From the NCBI GenBank assembly GCA_003697065.1, contig RFFY01000719.1, forward strand, positions 1 through 10,183: DNA of 10,183 bases, written 5' to 3'. A program made the position numbers and the translations under genes. The notes beneath the pieces are model-generated. The model had not been told where the DNA came from. It searched no databases and saw nothing but the letters and a program-made list of their open reading frames with translations. Every line of letters starts with the position of its first letter. Within the stretch, counting starts at the first letter, position 1. Source of the stretch: Actinomyces sp. Lineage in GTDB: Bacteria; Actinomycetota; Acidimicrobiia; Acidimicrobiales; Aldehydirespiratoraceae. Below, piece by piece: positions 1 through 6,734 of this stretch.

Positions 1-834
1 GAATCCCGCGCAGGCCACGTCCACCCGGCGATACAGCTCGCCGACCTCGGCCGCCCGGGCATGGACGATCTCGACGCGGGCGGCGTCGAAGTGAGGCGAG
101 TGTCTGACCTGGTCCGCCTGGTCGGGCGGACAACACACGATCAGGCTGACCCCGTCGATCCGCGACACCGCTTCCAGCAGGGGCTCGAGATCGTACATCG
201 GGGGAACGGTTCCCCCCACGTGCAGAAGACGGAGGCGTCCGGCGACGGGCCCCGTCTCCTCTTCCCCTCCACCTTCGTCGGCGACGCGACAGCCGGGTGG
301 CAACTCGACGGGGCGGGGATGGCGGAGCCGCACCGGGAGCCTCTCGGCCAGTTCCCGCGAGGGAACGAACAAGACGTCGAGGTGACGCCGGTACCACCAC
401 ACGTCGAAACGATGACCGGTGTCCGCCACCCAGCGCTTCGCCCGTGGCAGGGCGGTGCGGAAGGTCGGGTAGAGCCAGAAGACGTCCCCGTAGAAGATCC
501 CCGTGGGGACGCCGGCCCGGCGCATGGCGGCGAAGAAGCGGACATCGAAGAGGGGCCGAAAGGGCAGGTGATGCGGATCGGCCAACGCCGTCGGGGTCGT
601 GACAGACTCGCCGTAGACGCCCAGGAGCTCCCGGCCGCGCGCCACCGACCTCCGCAGCTCGCGGCTGCGCCGCGCCCGCTCGCGGGAGAAGCCGCTGACG
701 TCGACGACCTCGTGACCCAGTCGTTCGAAGGCCGCCTTGAGTTCCGCCGGACGCAGCCCCGTCGCCCCACGGGCGAGACCCGGGTCACCGAGGGGGCGGG
801 GATGATGGAAGGCGACCGCGCCGTCGGACGACAT
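1..834 (-). CDS. GT-B glycosyltransferase, 3' end beyond window
   Basis: An open minus-strand frame starts at the ATG at 834 and runs to the left edge without a stop (278 residues seen). The N-terminal half has RPAELKAAFERLGHEVVDVSG (29-49), VYGESVTTPTALADPHHLP (73-91), TGIFYGDVFWLYPTF (111-125) and VLFVPSRELAERLP (154-167). Then GRLRLLHVGGTVPPMYDLEP (199-218) marks the linker and start of the C-terminal donor domain, with LLEAVSRIDGVSLIVCCPPD following. This order is that of GT-B retaining glycosyltransferases. The specific blocks resemble, from memory, an actinobacterial group annotated only as glycosyltransferases. Perhaps 80-130 residues are missing. It starts ten bases after the polymerase/ligase TAG and has no good ribosome site, so it is probably coupled or leaderless. 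It likely adds another sugar to the repeat unit; donor unknown. Confidence 0.82.
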   Translation of the reverse strand, partial: MSSDGAVAFHHPRPLGDPGLARGATGLRPAELKAAFERLGHEVVDVSGFSRERARRSRELRRSVARGRELLGVYGESVTTPTALADPHHLPFRPLFDVRFFAAMRRAGVPTGIFYGDVFWLYPTFRTALPRAKRWVADTGHRFDVWWYRRHLDVLFVPSRELAERLPVRLRHPRPVELPPGCRVADEGGGEEETGPVAGRLRLLHVGGTVPPMYDLEPLLEAVSRIDGVSLIVCCPPDQADQVRHSPHFDAARVEIVHARAAEVGELYRRVDVACAGF

Positions 835-841
835 CCCAGCG

Positions 842-851
842 AGGCTAGCGA
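842..851 (-). promoter_or_regulatory. TCGCTAGCCT junction motif, possible leaderless -10
   Basis: The minus strand reads TCGCTAGCCT here, identical to the ten bases at 3325-3334. TAGCCT is followed by seven bases and then the ATG at 834, the spacing expected of a leaderless actinobacterial promoter. However, its TAG is also the stop codon of the polymerase/ligase gene and no -35 box is evident, so it may be coincidence. Confidence 0.2.
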
Positions 852-2074
852 ACGTCGGCGGCTTCCCCGGCGCCCGCCCGCGTGCGCCCGGCGACGGGGG
901 CCATGGCCATGGCCATCACCAACACCCACATGTACGAGAACCAGGACACGAAGCTCTCGGTGAGCATCTCGACGAGGACGAAGGACACCACGGCAAGGGG
1001 AAACCAGCGACTGGCATCCGGCCGACGCCAGGCGGAGAGCAGGGGTCGCGCCACGGCCACGGCGGTGACGGCGGCAAACAGGACGAGGCCGGCCGCACCG
1101 AGTCCCAACAGCACCTCGACCCAGCTGTTGTGGGCGCTTCCGGCCAGCCGGAACTGGTAGGGACCCAACAGGGACCGGACCTCCCAGAAGGCGAAGAACC
1201 CGTGCCCGGCGATCGGCCGCTCGACGATCCGGTCCCACAGCAGGTCCCACAGCTCACGTCGCCGGGTCAGGGTGGGAGCGCGCCACAGAAGCGGGAGCAA
1301 CCAGATCCCGGCGGTCACGCTCACCGACACCAGCGTGATCAGCACTCCACGCGCCCACCGGCGATGGCCCTCCACCCACAACCTCCGACACAGGGTCACC
1401 GAGCCGGACACGACGAGTGCCAGACCGAGGGCGACCATCGCCGTCACGCTGTCGGTTCGCGCCAGCACGAACAGACCGAGCCCGACCAGGGAGACGCCCC
1501 ACGGGCGACGGAGTCCGCCCGCGGCGAACCAGGCCATTCCGGCGATCACCGACAAGCCACACAGGGGCGCCAGCGAGTTCGGGCCCGTGTAGAGACCCCG
1601 CCACGCGCCCTCGGGGTCGATGCCGATCCGCGGAGCCCAGACGATCACGGCGAGGCTGGCTCCGACCGTCACGCTCGAGAACACCGCCAGGACGTCTCGC
1701 AGATCGTCCACGGACAGCCCCGCCAGGACCCACGCGAACCCGACCAGGCCGAGGTAGACCAGCGAGCGCCACCAGGTGAGCGTCGGTGCGACACTCCAGC
1801 TCGTCGACCACAGGGCCAGACCGGCGAAGGCGGAAGCAATCACCAAAGAGACGACCGAACGGCGACGGGGACCCCGCCACAGATCGATGAGCCCGGCGAC
1901 GAGTCCGGCGCGCCCCACGATTTCGAGCGCCGGCCGGATGAACGGATCCTCCCAGAACCCGGGACGGTCGTAGATCCGGCGGGCGACGACGAACAGGGGC
2001 CCGTTCGACAGGATCACCAGGGCGACGACGAGAACCAGGCCGCCGGCGACGCGGACGAGACGTCCGCTCGTCAT
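845..2074 (-). CDS. O-antigen polymerase/ligase family membrane protein (Wzy_C/WaaL-like)
   Basis: This is a likely Wzy-type polymerase that joins flipped repeat units on the outer face of the membrane, or a ligase that attaches finished glycan to an acceptor. The 409 residues hold about 10-12 hydrophobic segments. Family marks are SWSVAPTLTWWRSLVYLGL (92-110), TGPNSLAPLCGLSVIAG (163-179), and a large outer loop with RRELWDLLWDRIVERPIAGHGFFAFWE (272-298) followed by HNSWVEVLLGLGAAGLVLF (315-333), whose His-Asn pair is the conserved core of the Wzy_C domain. The ATG at 2074 is chosen because it overlaps the glycosyltransferase stop as ATGA and leads directly to the first helix; no clear ribosome site is present. 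The C-terminal tail is short and soluble. Next to a flippase, a polymerase role is more likely than a ligase role, but sequence alone does not separate them. Confidence 0.88.
   Translation of the reverse strand: MTSGRLVRVAGGLVLVVALVILSNGPLFVVARRIYDRPGFWEDPFIRPALEIVGRAGLVAGLIDLWRGPRRRSVVSLVIASAFAGLALWSTSWSVAPTLTWWRSLVYLGLVGFAWVLAGLSVDDLRDVLAVFSSVTVGASLAVIVWAPRIGIDPEGAWRGLYTGPNSLAPLCGLSVIAGMAWFAAGGLRRPWGVSLVGLGLFVLARTDSVTAMVALGLALVVSGSVTLCRRLWVEGHRRWARGVLITLVSVSVTAGIWLLPLLWRAPTLTRRRELWDLLWDRIVERPIAGHGFFAFWEVRSLLGPYQFRLAGSAHNSWVEVLLGLGAAGLVLFAAVTAVAVARPLLSAWRRPDASRWFPLAVVSFVLVEMLTESFVSWFSYMWVLVMAMAMAPVAGRTRAGAGEAADVR
899..916 (+). repeat. Three tandem GGCCAT units inside the polymerase/ligase gene
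   Basis: Three exact copies of GGCCAT stand in a row. On the coding strand they give ATGGCC units, producing alternating Met-Ala residues (MAMAMAP, 387-393) at the end of the last membrane helix. Unit gain or loss would preserve the frame and change helix length by two residues. Confidence 0.6.
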
Positions 2075-3288
2075 GGAGATCCGAGCTGAGCCAGCCAGCC
2101 TTCCACCAGCGCGGGCCACGAGAACCGCTCCTCGCAGAGCCGTCGTCCCCGCTCACCCATCGCGGCAGCGGCGGCGGGATCACGGGCCAGCCGACACACG
2201 GCGGCCGCCAGGGCTTCGGGATCGCCCGGGGGCGTGACGATCCCCGCCCCCGCCCGCTCCACGAGTTCGGCGCCTTCTCCCTCGCCCGCGAACAGGATCG
2301 GCAGCCCGGTCGCCATGGCGGGGAAGGTCTTGGCGGGTCGGGCACCGCGAAAGAGCTCTCCGGTGCTCAAGGTGACCAGGGCGGCGTCGGCCGTCCGATA
2401 CCAGCGGGCGATGTCCTCGGGAGGTCGGGGGTCGAAGAACACCACGTTGTCGAGCCCCTCGTCGCGGGCCCGCTTCTGCAGGCGTGCCTTGTCGGAGCCG
2501 TCCCCGACGAACACGAAACGCACGCGCGGTTCACGCTCGCGGACCAGATGGGCCGCATCGAGGGCGACGTCGAGACCGTGCATGTAACCGTGGTTCCCCG
2601 CGTACAGCACGGTCCACCGGTCGTCTCCCCCCAGCAGGCGCAGGACGTCGTCGTCGGCGGGACCCGGCGAGTACAGCTCGGTGTCGACACCGTTGGGCAG
2701 GAAGACGATCCGCTCCCGGGCCACGCCCTTGGACCCGACCAGATCCTCGATCTGGGCCTCGGTGACCGGACTCAGCCGCCAGCACCGCCGGTAGCTCCAA
2801 CGCTCGAGCCGGCGGAGGAGGTTCGCCAGGCGTCCCTCCCGGAGCAGGCCCAGCTCGATGGCGGACTCGGGCCACAGGTCGGCGATCAGCATCACCGCCC
2901 GGCCGCCACGCAGGCGGGTCAGCAGGAGCCCGGGGATCATGGCGAAAAGGGGTGGCGACTCGACCAGGACCAGGTCGGCCCGGCGGATGCGGCGCAGGGC
3001 CACCAGCGGCATGACGACGAAGGACAGGTAGTTGAGCAGGCGGTGCCAACCCGCTCCGAGGGCGGCGTGGACCCACACCCGCACCACCTCGGCGCCGTCG
3101 CGGGCCTCGCTCGTGACCACCTTGCCCCGGTAGTCGTCGAAGATGCGGCCCGTCGGGTAGTTCGGCAGGGCGGTCAGCACCTGGACCTCGTGGCCGCGCC
3201 GGACCAGTTCCCGCACCATCGCCGAGAGCCGTGCCTGGGGCGCGCCGATCTCTGGCGCGTAGTACTGGCTCACGAGCAGGACTCTCAT
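2071..3288 (-). CDS. WbuB-like GT4-family glycosyltransferase
   Basis: This GT-B enzyme should add a sugar, possibly an aminosugar, to the lipid-linked repeat unit on the cytoplasmic side. The 405 residues carry marks of the WbuB/WcaI group: VSQYYAPEIGAPQAR (6-20), LPNYPTGRIFDDYRGK (41-56), IADLWPES (135-142), the NGVD motif (199-202), VLYAGNHGYMHGLD (227-240) opening the C-terminal donor domain, FVGDGSDKARLQ (260-271) and GARPAKTFPAMATGLPIL (315-332), the conserved nucleotide-sugar binding segment. A hydrophobic stretch near 84-98 and another near 110-124 suggest membrane association, common in this group. The ATG at 3288 fits the family start exactly, though no good ribosome site is visible. 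Its stop overlaps the next start as ATGA. WbuB has been proposed as an L-fucosamine transferase, but donor and linkage here cannot be assigned. Confidence 0.92.
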   Translation of the reverse strand: MRVLLVSQYYAPEIGAPQARLSAMVRELVRRGHEVQVLTALPNYPTGRIFDDYRGKVVTSEARDGAEVVRVWVHAALGAGWHRLLNYLSFVVMPLVALRRIRRADLVLVESPPLFAMIPGLLLTRLRGGRAVMLIADLWPESAIELGLLREGRLANLLRRLERWSYRRCWRLSPVTEAQIEDLVGSKGVARERIVFLPNGVDTELYSPGPADDDVLRLLGGDDRWTVLYAGNHGYMHGLDVALDAAHLVREREPRVRFVFVGDGSDKARLQKRARDEGLDNVVFFDPRPPEDIARWYRTADAALVTLSTGELFRGARPAKTFPAMATGLPILFAGEGEGAELVERAGAGIVTPPGDPEALAAAVCRLARDPAAAAAMGERGRRLCEERFSWPALVEGWLAQLGSP

Positions 3289-3392
3289 GGCGCGTGCACC
3301 GTGTCGGGGCCCCTTGACCCGGGCAGGCTAGCGAGGGACCGGGTGGCTCGACGCCGTGACCACCCCGCGGTGAGGGGTTCGACACGACTCAT
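3285..3392 (-). CDS. Possible 35-codon coupling mini-ORF between flippase and GT4 glycosyltransferase
   Basis: The frame MSRVEPLTAGWSRRRATRSL... (35 residues) starts at an ATG overlapping the flippase TGA (ATGA at 3389-3392). It stops at a TGA overlapping the glycosyltransferase ATG (ATGA at 3285-3288), so it fills the 100-base gap exactly. The peptide is basic, without a recognised domain. No clear ribosome site precedes it, so it would depend on re-initiation after the flippase. The downstream glycosyltransferase also lacks an obvious ribosome site, which would make such coupling useful. Nine of 35 codons end in A or T, more than seems usual here, so selection for the peptide itself is doubtful. 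The gap may simply be a noncoding leader. Confidence 0.25.
   Translation of the reverse strand: MSRVEPLTAGWSRRRATRSLASLPGSRGPDTVHAP
3325..3330 (-). promoter_or_regulatory. Possible -10 element (TAGCCT) upstream of the GT4 gene
   Basis: In the 100-base gap the minus strand reads TCGCTAGCCTG. TAGCCT resembles actinobacterial -10 hexamers (TANNNT) and lies 36 bases before the ATG at 3288, giving a leader of about 30 bases. I find no convincing -35 hexamer at 16-18 bases upstream, so this is only a candidate internal promoter. Confidence 0.2.
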
Positions 3393-4786
3393 GTGGCGGT
3401 CGCTTCACGCACACGGGCCAGGAGGCGACGGGCCTGGCGGCCGGCCTCTCCGGGCGAGACGAGGGAGCGGAACGGCACCGAGAGCTCGCGGGCGATCCAG
3501 TAGCCGTAGAGGAGGGCTCCCGTCGTGTAGGTGGCGAGGGACACGACCGCCGCCCCGGTGACCGGGGCGACCCGGACCACGATCAACAGAGCCGCGATCG
3601 AGCCGGTCAGCACCAGTCCCTCGAGGACCGCGACCACCCAGGGGCGGCCGAGGCTCCGCAACACGTTGCTGAGCACGGCGTTCAGCTCGAGCAGGAGTGC
3701 CGCGGGGACGAGGATCAGCGCCGCCGCGAAGGCCGAGCGGTACTTGTCGCCGTAGAGGGGGTGCCACACGACCGCCGTCACCACCAGCGCCGCCAGCCCC
3801 ACGACCACGACGACGGACAGACCGTAGGTGACGAGCTGACGGGTGCGTCGCACGCGTTCGTCCGCGCCCCGGGCCGACGAGACGTGGGGCATGGTGACGG
3901 CGGCGAGACCCCGCATCACCGGCAGGGTCACCTGACTCCAGCCCACGGCTGCGGCGTAGCGACCCAACTGGACCGTCGTCACCGTCGCCGCCATGACCAG
4001 CTGATCGAGCTTGGCGTTCGCCGAACGGGGGACGGTGCTGAGAGCCGAGGCGACCCCGAACCGGATGTGGGCCCACCGCCCGACCACGGGTGGTTCCCGT
4101 AGGGGACGCAGACGCCGGGCCACGTCGGCCATGACGAACACGAGGATCACCGCCGACAACCCCAGATGGATCCACACCACCAGCCACAGCGAGGGGTCGG
4201 GGCGCAGGACCCCGACGAGGAGGGCGAAGGGCCAGGCGAGGCGCCGCGCGACCGTGACCATGTTCCATCGCCGATAGTCGCCGAGGGCGCGCAGGGCCTC
4301 CTGGGCGACGGCGGTGAAGCCGACGATGGGGACCACGAGCAGATAGACGCGCATCATCGTCTCGTCGGAGGGGCTGGCGGTGATCACACCCGCCAACCCG
4401 TGGCCGATGCCCGACATCACGAGCACCCCGACGAGAGTCGGTGCCCAGGTCCAACGCCACAACTGTCCGAGGCTCCCGGGTCGAGCCGACCCGTGATGCA
4501 CGAGAGCGAACCCGAGCCCGAGGGCGGACAGGTCGCCGAGGAACTGGGGCAGGAGCTGGACCGTCACGAGAGTGCCGCGGCCGGAGGGTCCGAGCACACG
4601 GGCCACGAGGGGCGCGGTCACGAGAGCCACGAGGCCCAACCCCAGGTTGGTTGCCGAGGTCATGAACCAAGCGGAACCGACGGAGCCGACGCCGACTCCC
4701 CGCCGACCTCCCGGTGGGCGCCGCTCCCCCCCGTCGGGCCCCCCGGAGAGCTCGGTTCGCGTCGGCCGCGACCCGTCCGCGTTCAC
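3389..4786 (-). CDS. Wzx-type lipid-linked oligosaccharide flippase (MOP/MATE superfamily)
   Basis: This polytopic membrane protein should move the undecaprenyl-linked repeat unit across the cytoplasmic membrane. It has 465 residues, usual for Wzx, with about 12-14 hydrophobic segments between residues 39 and 435. The first 38 residues are hydrophilic and rich in Gly, Arg and Pro, longer than many Wzx leaders. The first helix pair ends with VARVLGPSGRGTL (61-73), a hallmark of polysaccharide MOP proteins. SANAKLDQLVMAATVTTVQLGRYAAA (255-280) starts the second half and matches the family's internal repeat. The GTG start follows from its ribosome site and GTGA overlap; the next in-frame Met is in the first helix (42), too late to be the start. 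Confidence in the family is high; the transported glycan cannot be told from sequence. Confidence 0.9.
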   Translation of the reverse strand: MNADGSRPTRTELSGGPDGGERRPPGGRRGVGVGSVGSAWFMTSATNLGLGLVALVTAPLVARVLGPSGRGTLVTVQLLPQFLGDLSALGLGFALVHHGSARPGSLGQLWRWTWAPTLVGVLVMSGIGHGLAGVITASPSDETMMRVYLLVVPIVGFTAVAQEALRALGDYRRWNMVTVARRLAWPFALLVGVLRPDPSLWLVVWIHLGLSAVILVFVMADVARRLRPLREPPVVGRWAHIRFGVASALSTVPRSANAKLDQLVMAATVTTVQLGRYAAAVGWSQVTLPVMRGLAAVTMPHVSSARGADERVRRTRQLVTYGLSVVVVVGLAALVVTAVVWHPLYGDKYRSAFAAALILVPAALLLELNAVLSNVLRSLGRPWVVAVLEGLVLTGSIAALLIVVRVAPVTGAAVVSLATYTTGALLYGYWIARELSVPFRSLVSPGEAGRQARRLLARVREATAT

Positions 4787-5727
4787 CCGGGACTCCTCAC
4801 GGCAGCGACGAGCTCCTCCCAGCCCTCCCGGCCGACCGGCAAGACGAAGCCGGCGTCGCGCAGACGCGTGGCGTCCTGACCCTGGCCCAACAGGAGCAGG
4901 TCGAGTCGACGGGTGAGCGCCTCCGCCGGGTCCCACCAGCGCCCGAGCAGGTGGCCGGCACCCGACAGGCCGGCGGCCACCGCCCGCGGCACGGGGACCG
5001 GTCGCGCCCGGGGAGCGAACCAGCGCCGCACATCGGCGAGCGTCACTCCCTCCCAGGGATGCAGGACAACGGGGCCGACCCCCGGCCGGGTGGCGAGAAA
5101 GGCGGCGGCTGCCGCCACGTTGTCGATCAGGGCGAGCGGGACCGGCCGTCGGCCCCCGTCGACGACCGGGAAGGCCCGCAGGCGTCCGAGTCTCGCCAGG
5201 GAACGGGTGATGTCCCGGTCACGTCCCTGGACCGAGGTGGGCCGGTAGACGACGGCGCCGGGGCCACAGGACAGGACGACCTCTTCTCCCGCCGCCTTGG
5301 AGCGGGCGTAGGCAGACACGGCCGCCGTCGTCGTCGATTCGTCGAGCGGATCACGTCGTCCCTGGACCGCGGCGCTGCTCACGTGGACGAAGCGCCCGAC
5401 CCCAGTGCGGGCCACCAGCTCCGCCAGGACGGCCGGAAGGACGACGTTGGCCGCCCACAGCGCCTCCTCGTCACGGCTGGTCGCCGCCGCCAGGCCCGCG
5501 GCGTTCACCAGCGCATCGGCACCGCCGAGTAGCTCCACCAGTCGGTCCCGGTCGGGATGCCTCTCGAGCAGGCGGCGGGCCTCGGCCCTCACCGCACCCG
5601 GCCCCCGACCGGCGGGGTTCGTGATCCGACCCAACGGCACCGGGAGGACATCGTGGCCGGCCGCCTCGAGAGCCCGCCACGTGGCCGATCCGACGAACCC
5701 CGACGAACCCGCGACTGCGATCCTCAC
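4783..5727 (-). CDS. NAD(P)-dependent nucleotide-sugar epimerase/4-ketoreductase (extended SDR)
   Basis: This is a short-chain dehydrogenase of the extended nucleotide-sugar type, 314 residues, soluble and cytoplasmic. It starts MRIAVAGSSGFVGSA with the GxxGxxG cofactor loop (G7, G10, G13). NAAG follows at 75-78, the catalytic serine region VHVSSAAVQG at 114-123, Y140 and K144 of the YxxxK pair in AYARSKAAGE, and YRPTSVQGRD (161-170), where the family has its RPxxxYGP block. It overlaps both neighbours as GTGA, placing it between the lipid-linking transferase and the flippase. Family members next to WbpL-like transferases often reduce a 4-keto UDP-sugar to make the first sugar, such as UDP-FucNAc or UDP-QuiNAc. 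That is the favoured role here by context only. No matching 4,6-dehydratase is visible in the window, so a plain C4 epimerase remains possible. Confidence 0.88.
   Translation of the reverse strand: MRIAVAGSSGFVGSATWRALEAAGHDVLPVPLGRITNPAGRGPGAVRAEARRLLERHPDRDRLVELLGGADALVNAAGLAAATSRDEEALWAANVVLPAVLAELVARTGVGRFVHVSSAAVQGRRDPLDESTTTAAVSAYARSKAAGEEVVLSCGPGAVVYRPTSVQGRDRDITRSLARLGRLRAFPVVDGGRRPVPLALIDNVAAAAAFLATRPGVGPVVLHPWEGVTLADVRRWFAPRARPVPVPRAVAAGLSGAGHLLGRWWDPAEALTRRLDLLLLGQGQDATRLRDAGFVLPVGREGWEELVAAVRSPG
4793..4798 (-). promoter_or_regulatory. Ribosome binding site of the flippase
   Basis: The minus strand reads GAGGAG six bases before the GTG at 4786. It fixes the flippase start at the GTGA overlap with the SDR stop, not at an upstream in-frame codon. 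Confidence 0.65.
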
Positions 5728-6734
5728 GTGACCTCCCCGGTTCGGCGGCCCTGCACAACGTAGGCGCCGGTCGCCACGAGGGTGACGACGGCGAGGGTCA
5801 CCTCGAGAGCCGGTACGAGCTCGGCCACCGCTCCCGCCGCGCCGGCGGCCACGGTTACGGCGCCGACCTCGAGAGCCACCGAGGGGTGGGACCGGCCGGC
5901 CTGCACCCGCCGCTGGTAGGCGTGGGCGCGGTGCGGGGTCATGACGGCCTCACCCGACCGGAGGCGAGCGACGAGGGTGATCGCCGCATCGCACAGGTAG
6001 TAGGTGAGCGGGGCGCCAGCCACGAAGGGGTCGCGCGTGGCGACCAGGGCGACGAGGCTCGACGCGGCGACCCACGCCCCCAGCAGGTAACTGCCGCTGT
6101 CCCCCAGAAAGACCCGTGCCCGCGGCACGTTGAAGGGGAGGAATCCCAGTGCCGCGCCCGCCGCCACCGCCCCACCGGCGATGAGGAGGGGCTCGTCCGA
6201 GCGCCACCCGAGCCAGATGTCGTAGGACCCCACGACGATCACCGTGACCGCCGTGATGCCGTTGATCCCGTCCATGAAGTTGACGACATTGACGAGACCC
6301 ACGAACCACACGATCGCCGCCGCGACCGTCACCGGGTGCCCGAGCCATCCGCTGAGGTCCGCCCGCCACCACAAGGCGACGACGACTCCGCCGGCGACGA
6401 CGCTCTGGGCGGCCAGGCGCCCCACGGGAGAGACCCCGAACACATCCTCGATCACCCCGATCGCGGCCGCACCGACGGCGCCCACCGACAGTCCGATCCC
6501 GGCGCTGCTCACCAGATCGACGTCCCCGGCCACGACCGCAGCCAGTGTTCCGGCGGCCATGCCGATCGCGACGGCGATCCCGCCACCCCGCGGGGTCGGA
6601 TCGGTGTGCGAGGAGCGCTCGTTCGGCTGGTCCAGGAGCGCCCGGCGACGAAGCCAGGCGATCACCGGCGGAAGACAGGCGGCGGTGACGATCGCCGCCG
6701 CGACCCCCGCCGCCCCGGCCGCCCCGGGCGTCAT
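5724..6734 (-). CDS. Polyprenyl-phosphate sugar-1-phosphate transferase (WecA/WbpL/MraY superfamily)
   Basis: This integral membrane enzyme should start the repeat unit by moving a sugar-1-phosphate, typically an N-acetylated aminosugar phosphate, from UDP-sugar to undecaprenyl (or decaprenyl) phosphate at the cytoplasmic face. The 336 residues contain roughly ten hydrophobic segments. Family motifs appear in order: DQPNERSSHTDPTPRGGG (35-52), an acidic pair E96-D97 in IGVIEDVFG, the NxxNFMDGINGI block (149-160, with D155), RARVFLGDSGSYLLG (205-219), and HRAHAYQRR (268-276) in the cytoplasmic loop thought to recognise the nucleotide sugar. The ATG at 6734 is preferred because upstream in-frame codons are Arg-rich and lie inside the dehydrogenase. 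There is no clear ribosome site, so it probably relies on coupling through the TGATG overlap. The HxH loop and the adjacent SDR gene recall the WbpV-WbpL arrangement of O-antigen loci. The donor sugar is unknown. Confidence 0.92.
   Translation of the reverse strand: MTPGAAGAAGVAAAIVTAACLPPVIAWLRRRALLDQPNERSSHTDPTPRGGGIAVAIGMAAGTLAAVVAGDVDLVSSAGIGLSVGAVGAAAIGVIEDVFGVSPVGRLAAQSVVAGGVVVALWWRADLSGWLGHPVTVAAAIVWFVGLVNVVNFMDGINGITAVTVIVVGSYDIWLGWRSDEPLLIAGGAVAAGAALGFLPFNVPRARVFLGDSGSYLLGAWVAASSLVALVATRDPFVAGAPLTYYLCDAAITLVARLRSGEAVMTPHRAHAYQRRVQAGRSHPSVALEVGAVTVAAGAAGAVAELVPALEVTLAVVTLVATGAYVVQGRRTGEVT
5732..5738 (-). promoter_or_regulatory. Ribosome binding site of the SDR epimerase/reductase
   Basis: The minus strand reads GGGGAGG, ending four bases before the GTG at 5727. 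It lies inside the last codons of the sugar-phosphate transferase gene and supports the GTG start within the GTGA overlap. Confidence 0.7.

Noticed and set aside
61..963. Long plus-strand open frame (300 codons) covering the end of the polymerase/ligase and the last glycosyltransferase
   Set aside because: It is antisense to two well-supported genes, rich in Arg, Pro and Gly, and lacks any family motif; long antisense frames are expected at this G+C.
141..1250. Minus-strand open frame of 369 codons across the junction of the polymerase/ligase and the last glycosyltransferase
   Set aside because: It is in a different frame from both genes and spans their junction with an Arg/Ser/Pro-rich translation, so it is a frame shadow and not a fusion.
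1130..2089. Plus-strand open frame of 319 codons opposite the polymerase/ligase gene
   Set aside because: It is a hydrophilic, His/Gln/Asp/Arg-rich shadow of a membrane-protein gene, with no motif and no plausible ribosome site.
3306..3313. GGGGCCCC palindrome upstream of the GT4 gene, considered as an operator
   Set aside because: It is an eight-base pure G/C palindrome in a very G/C-rich sequence, with no second copy at a related position.
3341..3365. Inverted repeat GGGTGG ... CCACCC with a 13-base loop in the gap before the GT4 gene, considered as a terminator or attenuator
   Set aside because: The stem is only six base pairs, is not followed by a T-run on the minus strand, and such short G/C inverted repeats are common in this composition.
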